DNA of 64,000 nt from Telopea speciosissima (taxonomy: Eukaryota; Streptophyta; Magnoliopsida; Proteales; Proteaceae), in contig NC_057918.1 in assembly GCF_018873765.1 (NCBI RefSeq), forward strand, positions 67,436,871 through 67,500,870. Reading direction: 5' to 3'. The notes under the pieces were generated by a model that worked only from the letters and a program-made list of their open reading frames with translations, searched no databases and was not told the origin of the DNA. The translations under genes were made by a program, and so were the position numbers. Below, in pieces: positions 1 through 14,000 of the stretch. The first letter of the stretch is position 1. Each line of letters opens with the position of its first letter.

Positions 1-587
1 CTCGATCTCCATCTTCCCCCCCCACTCAACTCTCTTCACTTTTTCTGGTTTTTTCTCCACTTAGGGCAGATCTAATGAGGTGATTTGTAGATGCTGCCCT
101 AATTTTTCACCTCAACAATTGATGATTTAAGAAGTTCTTTGATCGATAGCTGCTGCCCACACTTCTGCAAATTCTTTTTGGAGTTCTCCCTTATTGAAGA
201 TCAGATTCTCTTACAATTACAGGCTGGTTTTCTTGGGATCCAACACTGCAGGTTTTTCTGGACAGCTGCTGTCTCTGTTTCTCTTCCTACCATTGAGGCA
301 TATATCCATATCACTCTCCAGGTTTTTTTGAACAAATATTCAAGACCTGCTGCTTCTCGATCTGGTTTATTTCTCCTCTCTGCGTGGGCAGTTTTGTTGC
401 ATAGATTTGCATCAACTTTGAAGACAGATTCTGCAATTTTTTTTACGACTTGAAGACCCCTGAATCTCAATCGACTTCTCTTCTAGGGTTTCCTCAAAAC
501 CCTACCTATCGATTTTTTATTTAGGGCTGGTTCTTGTTGGTACAGAAGGGACTCATCCTTCAGTTTTTATACTGTTTTGTCTGCAAT

Positions 588-3500
588 ATGGGGGAATCAG
601 ATGTAACCACGGCCAACTCTGGAGTTGATTCTCAGCCGCGGACAGCATTTCTCCCTTATGCTGCAGCTATTAAACTTGAGGGATCAAATTACCTCATCTG
701 GGCCAGATCTATCTCCTTGACTGTGGCTGGTAGGGGACTCACTGGCCATCTTACTGGCACCACCACACAACCTACTGAAGAAGGTGCTGCCCGTACTAAA
801 TGGGCTGCTAATGATGCTATGGTGATGTCCTTTATTACGAATTCTATGACCACTGACCTCTCCAGTCAATATCTACTCCTTGACATCGCTACCCAGATCT
901 GGACTGCTGTCAAGGGAACTTATGGCCGTTCAGGTAATGATGCTCAGGTGTATGACATCAGGAAGACACTCCAACATACCACTCAGCAGGAGCTGTCTGT
1001 CACTAAATACTATGCTGCCCTTAAGTGTTTATGGCAGCAATTGGATCACTATGCTAGGTTTTCACCTACTACTACTACTGACATCACTGCCTATCATTCC
1101 TATGTTGATTAGTTTCGGGTCTATGATTTCCTGGCTGGCCTCAATGATGATTATGATCCTATCCGGGTACAAGTCCTTGGTCGGATTCCTTTCCCCACCT
1201 CGGAGGAAACTTTTTCTTATGTTCACAGTGAAGAGACAAGAAGGGCTGCCATGATGATTACTCCCAAAGTTGAGAGATCTACATTACTGACTGCTGCCTC
1301 CACTCCCGTTACTTCTTTTGACAGTGTTGGTGCTAGCACTACTAAAGAGCCTGTGAAATGTGAGCATTGTCACAAACCATATCACACGAAGGCTCAGTGT
1401 TGGAAATTACATGGCAAGCCTGCTGATTTTGAGGCCAAACGAGGACGTGCTAAGTCTAAAAGCAAAGCCAATCACACTGAAAGTGTAGCCCCAACTCCTA
1501 CTGCTGACATCGGTTTCTCCCAGGAAGAACTCCAGGCTCTCCGTCGTATGTTGAACACATCCGCTGCTTCTCCTACGTCTGCTGCCAATTCAGGTTCCTT
1601 CTTTGCCCGTACAGGTATTTCTTTTGCTGGTCATTGTGCATCGGTAGTATGGATCATAGACTCCGTTGCTACTGATCACATGACAGGTTCTTCTAGCCTT
1701 TTTGATACATATTCTCCTGCTTCTGGTAAGGATAAAGTCAAAATTGCTGATGGGTCCCTCTCCTCCATCTCAGGGAAAGGATCCATAAGTTATTCTCCTT
1801 CCCTTACCCTGTCATCTGTGTTGCATATTCCCAAATTTACAACTAACCTTCTTTCCATTAGCAGTATCACTAAATCCCTAAATTGTAAAGTGATTTTTTT
1901 TCCAACTCACTGTGTTTTTCAGGAGCTGGACTCGGGGAAGACGATTGGATCGGGTAAAGTGCATGGCGGATTGTACCTGCTTGATGGAGATCCTACACCT
2001 ACTCAATCTTTACCTTTGGCATCTTTCTCTTCTGAAATACATAAATGGCACTCTAGACTAGGCCATCCCCCCTTAGGAACTTTATCAAATTTATTTCCAG
2101 CATTAGTTAAGGATCGTAATAAGGAAGATTTTTTTTGTGAACCTTGTGTCTTGGCTAAACAGACATGTTCAACTTATCCTATTTCTAATAAGAGATCCTC
2201 TTCCTTATTTCATACTGTTCATATTGATGTATGGGGGCCTAGTAGGAAAGCTTCCCTGACTGGCCATCGGTGGTATGTCACTTTCATTGACTGCTATTCT
2301 AGGTTCACTTGGGTATACCTTATGCACAAAAAAAATGAAGTTTCTTCTTGCTTTCAGCATTTTCATCAATTAATTAAGACCCAATTTATTGCCACTCTTA
2401 AAATTTTGAGGAGTGACAATGGGAAAGAGTATACGGAAGGTCAGTTCCAAAAATACCTTGCTGTCCATGGAATCCTCCATCAGGCCAGCTGTGTTGACGC
2501 TCCAGCCCAAAATGGTGTGGCTGAGAGGAAAAATTGAGAGGTGGCTAGAGCTCTTATGTTTGCTCGCAATGTCCCTTCCCTTTATTGGGGAGATGCAGTT
2601 CTTACTGCAACCTATTTAAGTAATAGGCTGCCCAGTCGGGTTCTTCTTTCCAAGGCCCTTATTGAGCTATTACTTGGCTCTTCTTCCTTCATAGTCCCAC
2701 CTAAGGTGTTTGGCTGCGCTTGTTATGCCAGGGATACAAGGTCCCCTGGTAAACTTGACCCACGTAGTCTTCGCTGCATTTTCTTGGGTTACTCTGCTAC
2801 CTAGAAGGGGTACAGGTGTTATTACCCTCCTTCCCGCCGGACTTTTGTTAGCATGGATGTTGTTTTTCATGAACATGTTTCATATTATGTGTCCCAACCT
2901 CTTCAAGGGGAGAGTGTTAGTGAAGATGTGCTGACTATTGACTCTCCACCTCCACTTCAGTCTGTTTACCATGAGTCTGAACCGGTTCGGCCTGTCCCCA
3001 GTACTTCCCCTGACTCAGGGGGAGAGGTTCCTATACAGGGGGAGACTATCTCTATTCAAGAGGAGCAACCTACCCCGGTCCAAACTCCTATCCAGAGGAC
3101 TATTAGTGAATTTCAAAGGAGGATTGATGACCGTACTGTGAAGACCTATGGAAGGAAACATAAGCAGGTTCAATCAACTGTTGCTCCAGTATCCATCCAA
3201 TTGCCGAACCCGGATCCAGAACCTGCCTCTCCACCTGGTAATATTCCTTCTCCTGAATTACCTATTGCTCTTCGCAAAGGTGTCAGGACTTGCACTCAGC
3301 ATCCCATATCTCATGTTGTTTCTTATAACTCACTTTCCCCATCCTTTCATGCTTTTGTTTCCTCTCTTTCTTCTGTTCGTATTCCTAACCATTGGCAGAA
3401 AGCTCCATCAGACGGAAACTGGAAGGCAGCTATGATGGAAGAAATGGAGGCCTTAAAGAAAAATAGCACATGGGAGCTTGTGGTTCTTCCACCTGGGAAG

Positions 3501-5001
3501 AAAACCGTTGGATGCAAATGGGTGTTTGTGGTGAAACAGAAAGTTGATGGCACTGTGGATAGGTATAAGGCACGGCTCGTGGCCAAGGGGTTTACCCAGA
3601 CATACGACATTGATTACCAGGAAACTTTTGCACCTGTTGCAAAGTTGAATACTGTTCGTGTGTTAGTATCTTGTGCAGTCAACCTTGGATGGGATTTGCA
3701 GCAGCTAGATGTAAAAAATGCCTTCCTAAATGGAGCACTGGATGAGGAGGTGTATATGGACGTCCCACCAGGGTTCTCTTGTGACAGAAACCAAGGAAAA
3801 ATGTGTAAACTAAAGTGTGCACTTTATGGGCTGAAGCAGTCACCTCGAGCATGGTTTGGCCGGTTCCACAAAGTTATGATTTCTGTGGGCTATAAGCAGA
3901 GTAATGCTGATCACACACTCTTTATAAAGAGGACTGGTGAAAAACTCACTATTCTTATAGTCTACGTCGATGATATAGTAGTTACTGGTAATGATGGTGA
4001 TGAGATCAAACGATTGAAGACCTTCCTTGGACAAGAATTTGAGATTAATGATCTAGGGAAATTACGATACTTTCTTGGGATTGAAGTGGCCAGATCTTCT
4101 AAAGGCATTTTTCTCTCCCAGAGGAAGAATGTCCTAGACTTATTAGCTGAAACCGGGTTGCTAGGCTGCCATCCTTCAGATACTCCTATGGACCCTACTG
4201 TTCGACTCAAGGAGAAAGAAGGGGAGCCTGTTGATAAAGGCCAGTACCAAAGACTTGTAGGGATGTTGAGTTATCTCTCATACACTCGTCCTGACATTGC
4301 TGTCGCCGTGTGTACTGTAAGCCAGTTTATGCATGATCCCTATTCTTCTCATATGGAGGTTGTTCTTCGTATCTTACACTATTTGAAGTCAGCTCCTGGA
4401 AAAGGAATTCTTTTGTCTACGCATGGTCATCTACGGATAGAAGCATACACTGATTCTAATTGGGCTGGTTCTGCAAATCGCAAGTCTATTTCTGGGTATT
4501 GCTCCTTTGTAGGTGGAAATCTTGTCACGTGGCGCAGCAAGAAGCAAAATGTTGTTGCCCGTTCTAGTGCCAAAGCTGAGTTTTGGGCTATGGCATAGGG
4601 TATTTGTGAGTTACTCTGGCTTAAAGGGTTGGTACAAGATCTTGGTGTTCTTATTCGTCTTCTTATGATGTTGTACTGTGACAACAAGGCTGCAATCAGT
4701 ATAGCATACAATTGTATAGCATGATCGTACCAAGCATGTTGAGGTGGATAGGCATTTCATCAAAGAGAAGTTAGAAGATGGGCTGATTTGTATTCCTTTT
4801 GTGACATTTGCGGATCAACTTGCTGATATCTTCACCAAGGGATTGTCTGGAAAATTGTTTCATCCCAAATTTAGTCAAGTTGGGCATGATCGACATCTTT
4901 GCTCCAACTTGAGGGGGAGTGTTGAAATAGGCTGCTTACTGCTTACCCCAAAAGCAGTCCTAGTTCCACTAGGATTGGTCCTACCTGTCCTAGCTTACTA
5001 G
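588..5001 (+). pseudogene. Degenerate copia gag-pol polyprotein
   Basis: The likely start is the ATG at 588, shortly before the gag N-terminal motif GSNYLIWARS; an in-frame ATG at 534 is also possible. One frame runs to 4710 with four internal stops at 1110 (TAG), 2535 (TGA), 2802 (TAG) and 4596 (TAG). A 1-nt shift near 4710-4735 then moves the end of RNase H to another frame (4744-5001). Visible domains in order: gag; CX2CX4HX4C zinc knuckle (CEHC..H..C, about 1360-1403); aspartic protease, where the expected DSG reads DSV (about 1660); integrase zinc finger (H..H..C..C, about 2040-2155) and core with DDE residues in HIDVWGP, RSDNGKEY and AQNGVAERK; reverse transcriptase with YVDD (about 3961-3972); RNase H (TDSNWAG). 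Not functional. Confidence 0.93.
4911..4919 (+). other. Polypurine tract of the copia element
   Basis: GAGGGGGAG lies directly before the TGTTG that opens the 3' LTR. This is the expected primer site for plus-strand DNA synthesis in LTR retrotransposons. Confidence 0.8.
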
Positions 5002-5245
5002 GATTAGTCCTAGTCGAGTTAGGAACTTAGGGTGGTTAGTCCCACTTTATTTATGTTTCTTTTTCTTTATTTTTTATTCCTTTTATTGTTTTTCCCCAGC
5101 CGAGTCCTAGTTTGGGATTCCTAGTTGTATTAGGAATTCCTAGTAGGACTAGGACTGAGTTAAGTTTCCATTGTCAGTTGTAATTCTGTTCTTTATATAA
5201 ACAGGGCCTGAATGATCGATTTATTCATTCAAGCATTCTCTACAT
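4920..5245 (+). repeat. 3' LTR of the copia element, right end approximate
   Basis: It begins TGTTGAAATAGG right after the polypurine tract. It holds CTAGGA-rich repeats (TAGTCCTAG variants, about 4960-5160), then a TATA box (TATATAA, 5194-5200) and a pyrimidine-rich stretch, as in U3-R-U5. The end is set at a CTACA near 5244, but it could lie further right, up to the C tract, because no second LTR is visible to compare. Confidence 0.6.
5194..5200 (+). promoter_or_regulatory. Probable TATA box of the copia LTR
   Basis: TATATAA lies about 275 bp into the LTR, followed by a possible R region. Its position fits an LTR promoter; activity is unknown. Confidence 0.4.
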
Positions 5246-5503
5246 CTCTCTTTTAACAAGTTACAAGAATCTTGTTGGTAAGGTTTAGAAAAGGTTCCAT
5301 TTTAGTTTTGTTTTAATTCCATTGTCCTTCCCTTAGTTTCACTTCCAATCTGATGGAGCTACCATGAATTAGATCTTAAATACCCATAATAAACTTAGTA
5401 TTATGGTTATCTCAGTCTTTGTAATTTGACCTTACCTTATAGTGGATCAGTGAATTTTTCGCTTTAGCAGTTCTTGATTATTTTTACTGCTTTCTTTTTC
5501 TCC

Positions 5504-6250
<747 letters not shown>

Positions 6251-6755
6251 TTTAAGCAAGCTCTTTTCTTTGTTATTTTATTAGTTTTGTATTATGTGGT
6301 TTAGTCCCACATTGCTACCATACAGATGTTTACTATTTTATTACTCTTATAAATAAAGAGTGCTTGGGATAAATAGATTATCCAAGCTTTCCCTAATTTT
6401 AAATCTGTCCACAAAAAGAGATTAATTTTACACTGAAGTAATTTCAATGGTGGTATAATATAAAGAGGTAACTGCTGAAAGCACCCTCAATTTCTCATTC
6501 TCTATATTTTTGCCAGCAAATTATTATTCATATTATTATTATTCATTAAGCTCATAGTTCTTGAATTATTAAATAGAAGACATTGGTGAAATGTGGATTA
6601 AACTGAAGGATCTTAATTTGTTAAAACTTTTATTTGGCTGTAATTCTTACTATACCTGCTAATCTATCAAAAAAGGACAATGGTGTCTTCTATAACCTTT
6701 CTTAAAGTATTATTACTGTTCTCATGGTGTGCTGTTAAAATATGTTGGGTTGCAG
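6251..6755. other. Helicase intron sequence with no recognised feature
   Basis: AT-rich sequence between the C tract and the first visible helicase exon. No exon encoding the conserved helicase core upstream of motif IV could be found here, so those exons are further upstream. Confidence 0.6.
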
Positions 6756-9700
6756 ATGCAAGGAAGAAGATAAAGATGCGTATTTATACTATATTTTGAG
6801 TGTTCATGGACAAGGGCAAACAATTGTTTTCTGTACATCAATTGCAGCTTTACGTCACATTTCATCCCTATTACGCATCCTTGGCGTCAGTGTTTGGACC
6901 CTACATGCTCAAATGCAACAACGAGCTAGATTGAAGGTGTTTGCCTCATTTCTTTGTCACTATTTTCCTGCTCATTGTCAGTTGACGTGTAAGGGTTGTT
7001 GCGTGTTGATTTACATTGTTATGGTCCTCTAAACAGCTTGAGCTTTTAGGAGAAGTGTTGTAACATGGTATCAGGTCTAGAAGGTTGGGTGTTTGAACCC
7101 TGGTATGTGCGAGGGGTTTGTGTTGTGCCCTTACGCTTTGTACCCTTGGTGCCACCACGTTATGGTATCATGTGTAGAGCCATGTGTGTGGGCCTGCACG
7201 TGTGAGGGGTGTTGTTGGGTGTTGATGTACAATGTTGTGGCCCTTACTTAACAGCTTGAGCTTTTAGGATAAGCGGTTGTAACAGTATGCATAGTTACAA
7301 TGGATATATTTTTAGATTTGTTATAATAGAACAATAGATTAAGAGCTTCCCTGATTATTTGCTTTCAAATAGACCTGTTATTTGAGACATGATGGAAGTA
7401 GTGCCAGGTACTGGGCAGTGGAAGCCATTCCCATATTAAAATATCCTTTTGAAGAAAATTGAGCATGCTAAATGTCAAACCTGATTTTGATTGCCTTACA
7501 TGCTTCAATTTTCTTATGTTCCAACTTATCCTCGTGAAAACAAATACTCAAAAACTGTTGATGCAGGGGCTATTTTATGCTACTCAGTTTAACCAGATGG
7601 GTGCATTATGCAATCAGAGTGGCTGATGTTTAATAACTTTAATTTGTTAATTGAAGTTATATATTTTGCATAATCTTCTAATGGGGTTGGATAAGTAAGA
7701 ATTCTAAGGTGATTGGGAATGTTTAATGTTGACATAAGAAATTCATTATCAAGGACTTTTTTTGGGAGGGGGGTCCTTTGCATGGGCCAGTGCATACAAT
7801 CTTGTCTACATGGTCTTAGTATCTGCCACAGGCCCACATGGTAATTGGTGCTGAAATTTTATGGACATTTCCACATCACCATCTGTATATCTGGTAATCT
7901 GGTTAGCTTTGTCCATGTTCATTTTCCCGTGTGGAGATGTAAAGCTTCAAACAGTGGTTGAAAATCAGCTTTGGTTGAGTGGTTTAAAATATTGAAAAGA
8001 CGAGATTTAAAGGTAAAAAACTGGTCGCCATATGGCTGAGATGGGACCCCTGAACTTAACGCGTTACTAATATAGTCCTCATCCAATGGTTGGTTTGCTA
8101 ATCTTGGTCCTTCCATGTGGCTTAAAAAGGTGGGTCTTGTACAAAGGTTTTAATGTAGTCCTAGATAGGTAGGAGACCTACTAGGAGCCAGTTCAACCAG
8201 GATCTGATCTGAACAGGTCATCCGAATGAGTCAAAATTAGGGTTAAAGTTAGGTTTAGGTTAGGGTTGTCTTATATGGTAATGATAGGCAGGTGTAGAGA
8301 AGTCTAATGGTATAGGTTTTATGATGTTTGAGTGAATGGAAGTAGATTAGGTGAGTTGGGCAGCAAGATAAGGTTATTTGAGACAATTCCTAATGGAGGT
8401 AGGAGAAGGGGATTCTAGGGTTCAGGGTGGTGGGGGTCTGATGAAACTTGGATCGAGTGTCAATAATGATGTAAGGGATGTATGCTGAAAGTTTGGTTTG
8501 AAACTGATGGATAGATTTGAAGTTATGGAGGAACCTAGTTAGGGTAGGAGTGAGGGTATTATGGTGTATTGGAACTAGGGTTAAGAGATATGATTAGGTT
8601 ACTAATTTCAGAATTAACATGTTATGAAATCAACTACTTATTCTGATCATGAAATCAGAATCGAGTATGGTTGAAGGTCTGCAACTGGGCCTTAATGGAG
8701 GTAGGGGCAGAACGGAAAATATGAGAATATATTCAAATCAGGCCACAGGAATTAGGTCAAATTTGAATCACTTCCCAAATTAGGGTTAATAGAGGTATGG
8801 TGAAAATCTGAGTTCAATCGGATGGCTGGTTTGGTAGATCTCAAAAATCACCTAGTATGTGACCTTTTAGAAGGGAGAAGAATAGTTGCAAAACTTCTTA
8901 CTTGTTGCAGTTTTAATGGAGGGGAAAAGAAGTCTGGTTTAATGATCTGGTTGGGATCGATGGAAAGAGGGTAGGTCTAGGTTAAAGGGTAAGAAATAGA
9001 AGGTGTAAACAGAAATTCTGAATCAAACTTACTGGTTTGAAGAATTCAAAGGCAGTAGCTTGAAAATTGAAGAAACCTCCCGATCTTGTCAATGCAAGGA
9101 GTCGGAGGAGTCCACCCACCCTATCCACCTTGACATCCACAAGGATGCACACTCAAATGGAGCGAAGGAGCAGCTATGGCAGCAAACAAAAGCTTTTTAT
9201 TAATCATATTCGTGTCCAATGCTGGCCTCCCGTACACACTTATATAAAAGACTCAAAAATAGACTTAGACACTAAAAAGGAAAAGCCTAACCCTATCCCT
9301 AACCTATTAGGTAACTTAAACTGACTAGGAAACTGAAATAGACTCAAAATAGAGTCCTAATCCAGCCCAACTAAACAACTAAAAGAAAAACTAATAAAAT
9401 CACTTAAATTGAACCACTGGTTCAAACCAGCTTTGGGCTGGGTTAAAACATTAAAAACATGAACAGAAACCAAGTATTGGGCTAATCCCGTATGCAACTC
9501 ATATACCCCAACTTTAGGCCCATAAAAGTGGCCTATTACATAAAAAACCCTTGGGATCAAAGGCCCAACATATATATATCCCAACCGTAGACTTATTCCT
9601 AATAAAAAAAAGCCCAATTTGGTGATAAATCTGCATCAGGTTTATTTTAAAGGCAGTGAAGGAAACATTTTCCTTTTTTTTTTTTTTTCTTCTTGTGGAC

Positions 9701-10977
9701 TAATTTATCTTAGGATATGATTTTGCAAGTCTTCTTTTTCAGTTCTTGTTTTTTTTTCTCAAGTGTACACGTGAATAATGATTTTTATATTTTTAGTTGG
9801 AACTTTGAATTGAGCTATTGAATTGGAGTTCTTTTTTCTAGGAACCCTAATTAAGTGTTTATTGGGCTTACTTAATTCTCCTGTTGAATAGCACTTTTGC
9901 CTACTAAAGCAACAGCCATTTGTTTTTTCCAGTTTTTTTACGGACTATATGTTTGCAATGAAAATGAAACAATTTTTCTGTCATATCTTGTGATCGTTGG
10001 GGCACTTGTATCATGGTAAATAGGCCTTTTTTCAATATAGGAACTATATCACTCATTCTGCCTATTAAACTGTGATAGACTCTCTATCTCTCTTTTATAG
10101 TACTTATTTGTTATTTCTTTTTAAGCCTTCCTCGTTCTATTTTCTATTTATTTCCATCATTTCTTTTGGTTCAAGATTGGTGTACTTTCCTCACTGTTTG
10201 AATGCAGAAACTGATTTCCCCCCCCCCCCTTCTTTTTCATGTTATAATAGGCAGTTGATCGTTTTCGTGGAAATGAACATGGTATACTTGTTGCCACTGA
10301 TGTCGCAGCAAGAGGCCTTGATATTCCTGGTGTTCGAACTGTTGTTCACTATCAGCTTCCACATTCTGCAGAAGTAAGTGATTTAAAGGATTTTTTCCCA
10401 GTTGAACTAGGGTTTGAATTTTGTATTCTCTGACTAAAATTTGTTTAACTTGTTAGGTTTATGTTCATAGAAGTGGAAGAACTGCTAGAGCTTCTGCTGA
10501 CGGGTGCAGCATTGCATTAATATCACCAAGTGATAGATCAAAATTTGCTTCTTTATGCAGATCATTTTCAAAGGTTTTTATCCCGGAAAGAACACTTTAG
10601 AAAACTTTATTTTGATCTTCGATCACATAGAAGTTTTTTTTTTAAAAATTTTAAAAATAACTTATTTTTTCCTTTTCATGTGACTTAAAGTTCATGGGAA
10701 AATCCTGTACAGTTTGTGATTGCCGAGACACTATAAACTAAGGCCTTCTTTGGTATGATTTCTATTTCAATTTCTGAGGCTGGTTGGTATAATTTTTGCA
10801 CTCAATTTCAGTTAAATTGAAACCAGTTTGAATAGGAATCTTGAAATAGCTGAGGGGCTATTTCAATTTCAGAGGCTGAAAATCACTTCAGCCTATTTTG
10901 CGCTAAAGTTTTAATGAGAACATGCTCAAAGCATGGGTGAAATTGTAGTTTTTCGTTAAACACTCAAAAAACCCTTA

Positions 10978-11062
<85 letters not shown>

Positions 11063-14000
11063 GTGCATCTCTTTGTAACCAGACTGTTTTACCCCTGTAG
11101 AACCATGTGCCAACTAGTTAAAAGGGCCAAAAAGTAAATTTCACAAGTTCTTATCCTTCCTCAAATCACCCTGTCCTTTGACGTCCCCAAGCACCTCCGC
11201 TTCGCCATCGATACCTTCACCAATCGCTGCTCCCCCTTCCTCCCCCTGCCACCACCAGCTAGCTGCCTGCGGGAGCAACCAAACTGCAAGGCAAATTGCC
11301 ATGGCCACTGGTAGCTTCATGAACCAATCTTGGTAATGTAGCTCTAGATAGGAGAAGGATCCTATTAGAGGCCAAGCAATAGATCAAAAGGGGGTTGCTG
11401 GTTCGAATGGGAAGAATTGGGTAATTTAGGGCAGAATTAGGGTTAGGTTTATGAGAATGGAGCTAAATCTTATAGGGTTTTAATAGGCAGGTCTAGGAGA
11501 AGCTAATAATATAGATTTGAATGAAGTTTAAATGAAAATTTAAAATTCAGAAAATTAGGGTTAGGGTTTCGGGTTTTGGGTTTTAGAATTTAGGTTAAAA
11601 TTAGGGTTTTTAATGGGAGTTTAGGCTAGGGTTGGGATCGAGTTTCCCAAACAGGGAGTGGGATGTTCGATCCAAATATGGTGGGGTTCTGATGGCAGAT
11701 TAGGTCTGAATAGGTTATAGACTGTTTTAGGTTTAATGGAGGTTAATAAGGAATTAGGGTTTAGATGGTTGGATAGGGCTGAGACGAATATCGAGTGGAG
11801 GGGATGATGTAAAGGGGCTGTGACTGAATTATGAATGAGTTTTGACGGTTGGTCGAGGCTGTAACTGAACTAGGGTTTAGGGAATTCAAATAAAAATATA
11901 AGGGGAGCTGTAAGATAGGCTGTAGAGGATTAGGAGAGGAAGAGAATTGCAGAAAATTAAATACTTACTGGATTGAGCAATGAAGATGGATAGAACCACC
12001 TTCAATGGAGATCCTTCCAGCCGTCACGGCGTAAGGAGTCATAGGAGATCTACCTACCCTTTCCACCCTGATAGAACCACAAGGATATACACTCTCAAAA
12101 GCAGCAGCAGCAACAAGGCAGCAATACGATTTTTTTAAACTCATAAAACTTGTGGGGGAGAGCCTCCCACGATTTAATATTTATAATAAAGGCTAATAGC
12201 CAAATCCTAATACAATCTAACACTTCCCTCACTTAAATCGAGGAAGGGAATAAGTACAATTAAAAGCTAATAACTTAAAACAGTAAAAAGACCTAATTGT
12301 CCCTAACAACTTAAAATAAAAGACTTAATTAAAATCACTTAAATTGAACCAATTGGATGCAATCAATTTGAACTGTTTCAATTAAAAAACATAAAAAAAA
12401 ACTGATTATTGGGCTAATCCCGTATGCCTCCTATGTACCCCTAGTTTAGGCTCATTAAAGTGTCCTATTACATAGAAAACCCTTGGGAACAAAGGCCCAA
12501 CATATATATATCCCAACCCTAGACTTATTTCTAAAGAAATAAGCCCATTTCGATGATGAATCTGCATCACTTGGATATCCAATTATACCTCAAAAAATAG
12601 GGAGAATAATTCCATGATCACCGGGAACAAAAAAAATTCACAAAGAACAAACAGCAATTCAACGATCTAGAATTTAAATCAATAATGTAGGATTGAAAAA
12701 TTAGATACTCAAAAAAAAGGATTAAAAAAAATCAATGGATATGGAACGAGTGTGGATTAGATGAAAAGGAGGGTTTCATAGATGTCCAGAATAGAGGAAT
12801 GCAGTGAGAAGCTAACTTGGTAATAAGTTTCAGGCTATTTTGAAATTACAGCGTGGTAGAAGCAGGGATACCTGGAGGGTTGAATGAGCTGAGCACACAA
12901 ACCCTTGCTCTGTTATTGGAGAATATTGAGATGGTGGGCATCTGAATAAGAGAAGTGAATATTCATTTCTCCAATTATGTGTAGGATGGTCTCTAGTCTA
13001 CAGGAGCCATTGCAGCCATTTTGCCTTTGTTCTTAGTCCTTGTATGATGTACTGTTGCTGTTGTTGTTGTGGTATCACTGCTTTGTAGAAAATAATGATT
13101 CATGAGACTCGAATGTATCCATATAAAACCAGATAAAGTAAACAGATAAGAACCGAATCGTAACCAGATCCAAACCGAACTGACCAAGTTCGGTTAGAGT
13201 ATACAATTCGAACCAATCCGGGACTTGGTCTGGATCTGGATCCCGCTGCCACTACTTGGAACCGAACCGAATATCTGGTTTCGGATCGATTTACACCCTT
13301 AAACGTAGGTTGTCAAATGAAGCCTTGGCAATCGTCTACGTTGTCTTGTTCGTGATCATGAGAAGACATGGCCTTCGATGATTGACATTGCTGAGTTCAC
13401 CTATTATAGCTCCTTCAACTGCACCACGGGTCGCACATCTTTTGAGATCATGCTAGGTCTTTTGCCACGGAGACCTGTTGTCTTGGCACCGTTACCCCCT
13501 CACGTACGGGTGAGTGTTGATGGGGATGAGTTTCTACGACACATCATATAAGTTCACACCGATGTTCGTCGTCGCATTGCCATTAGTAACGATGGATACA
13601 AGGCAGCTGTTTATCGACATCGTCGTTTCAGCCAGGAGATTTGGTTATGGTTCGTATAGCTTCATAACGACCTCCTCTGGTTACCAATCAGAAATTGCAC
13701 CTTCATAAAATGGGTCCGTTCAAGGTGCTGAAACTCATCGGACCTAATGCTTATATGCTCGAGTTGCTACCTGATATGAAGATTAGCAACGTCTTTAATG
13801 TGTCTGAGCTCACTTTGTATGTGGGATATCATTCAGACGAGGGTGACACAGAGCACACACTCTGGCTTTACCAATTGGCATCCCCAGTCGAAGATGAGAT
13901 AGAAGACGCAGAGCGGCAAAGGCTACTACTACTTTCGTATCAAATAGAGGGATGACCCGAGCTTGATTGTACATAGATGCCAATGATTTCAGACGTCTTA

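Larger units (their letters stand above)
1..5245 (+). mobile_element. Ty1/copia LTR retrotransposon, 5'-truncated by the window edge
   Basis: The order gag, protease, integrase, reverse transcriptase, RNase H is the Ty1/copia order (integrase before RT). A polypurine tract and the start of a 3' LTR follow. The 5' LTR and primer-binding site are not in the window, so the element begins upstream. Positions 1-587 are an untranslated leader with short meaningless ORFs. The coding part is broken by four stops and one frameshift, so the copy is not autonomous. Because the next sequence on the right is the middle of a helicase gene on the same strand, the element probably lies inside a helicase intron; this is inference, since the upstream exons are not visible. 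The right end is uncertain because the 5' LTR needed for comparison is missing. Confidence 0.9.

Noticed and set aside
7060-7100. Possible tRNA gene
   Set aside because: Only a 3'-half-like sequence with a damaged B box; there is no acceptor stem or anticodon arm.
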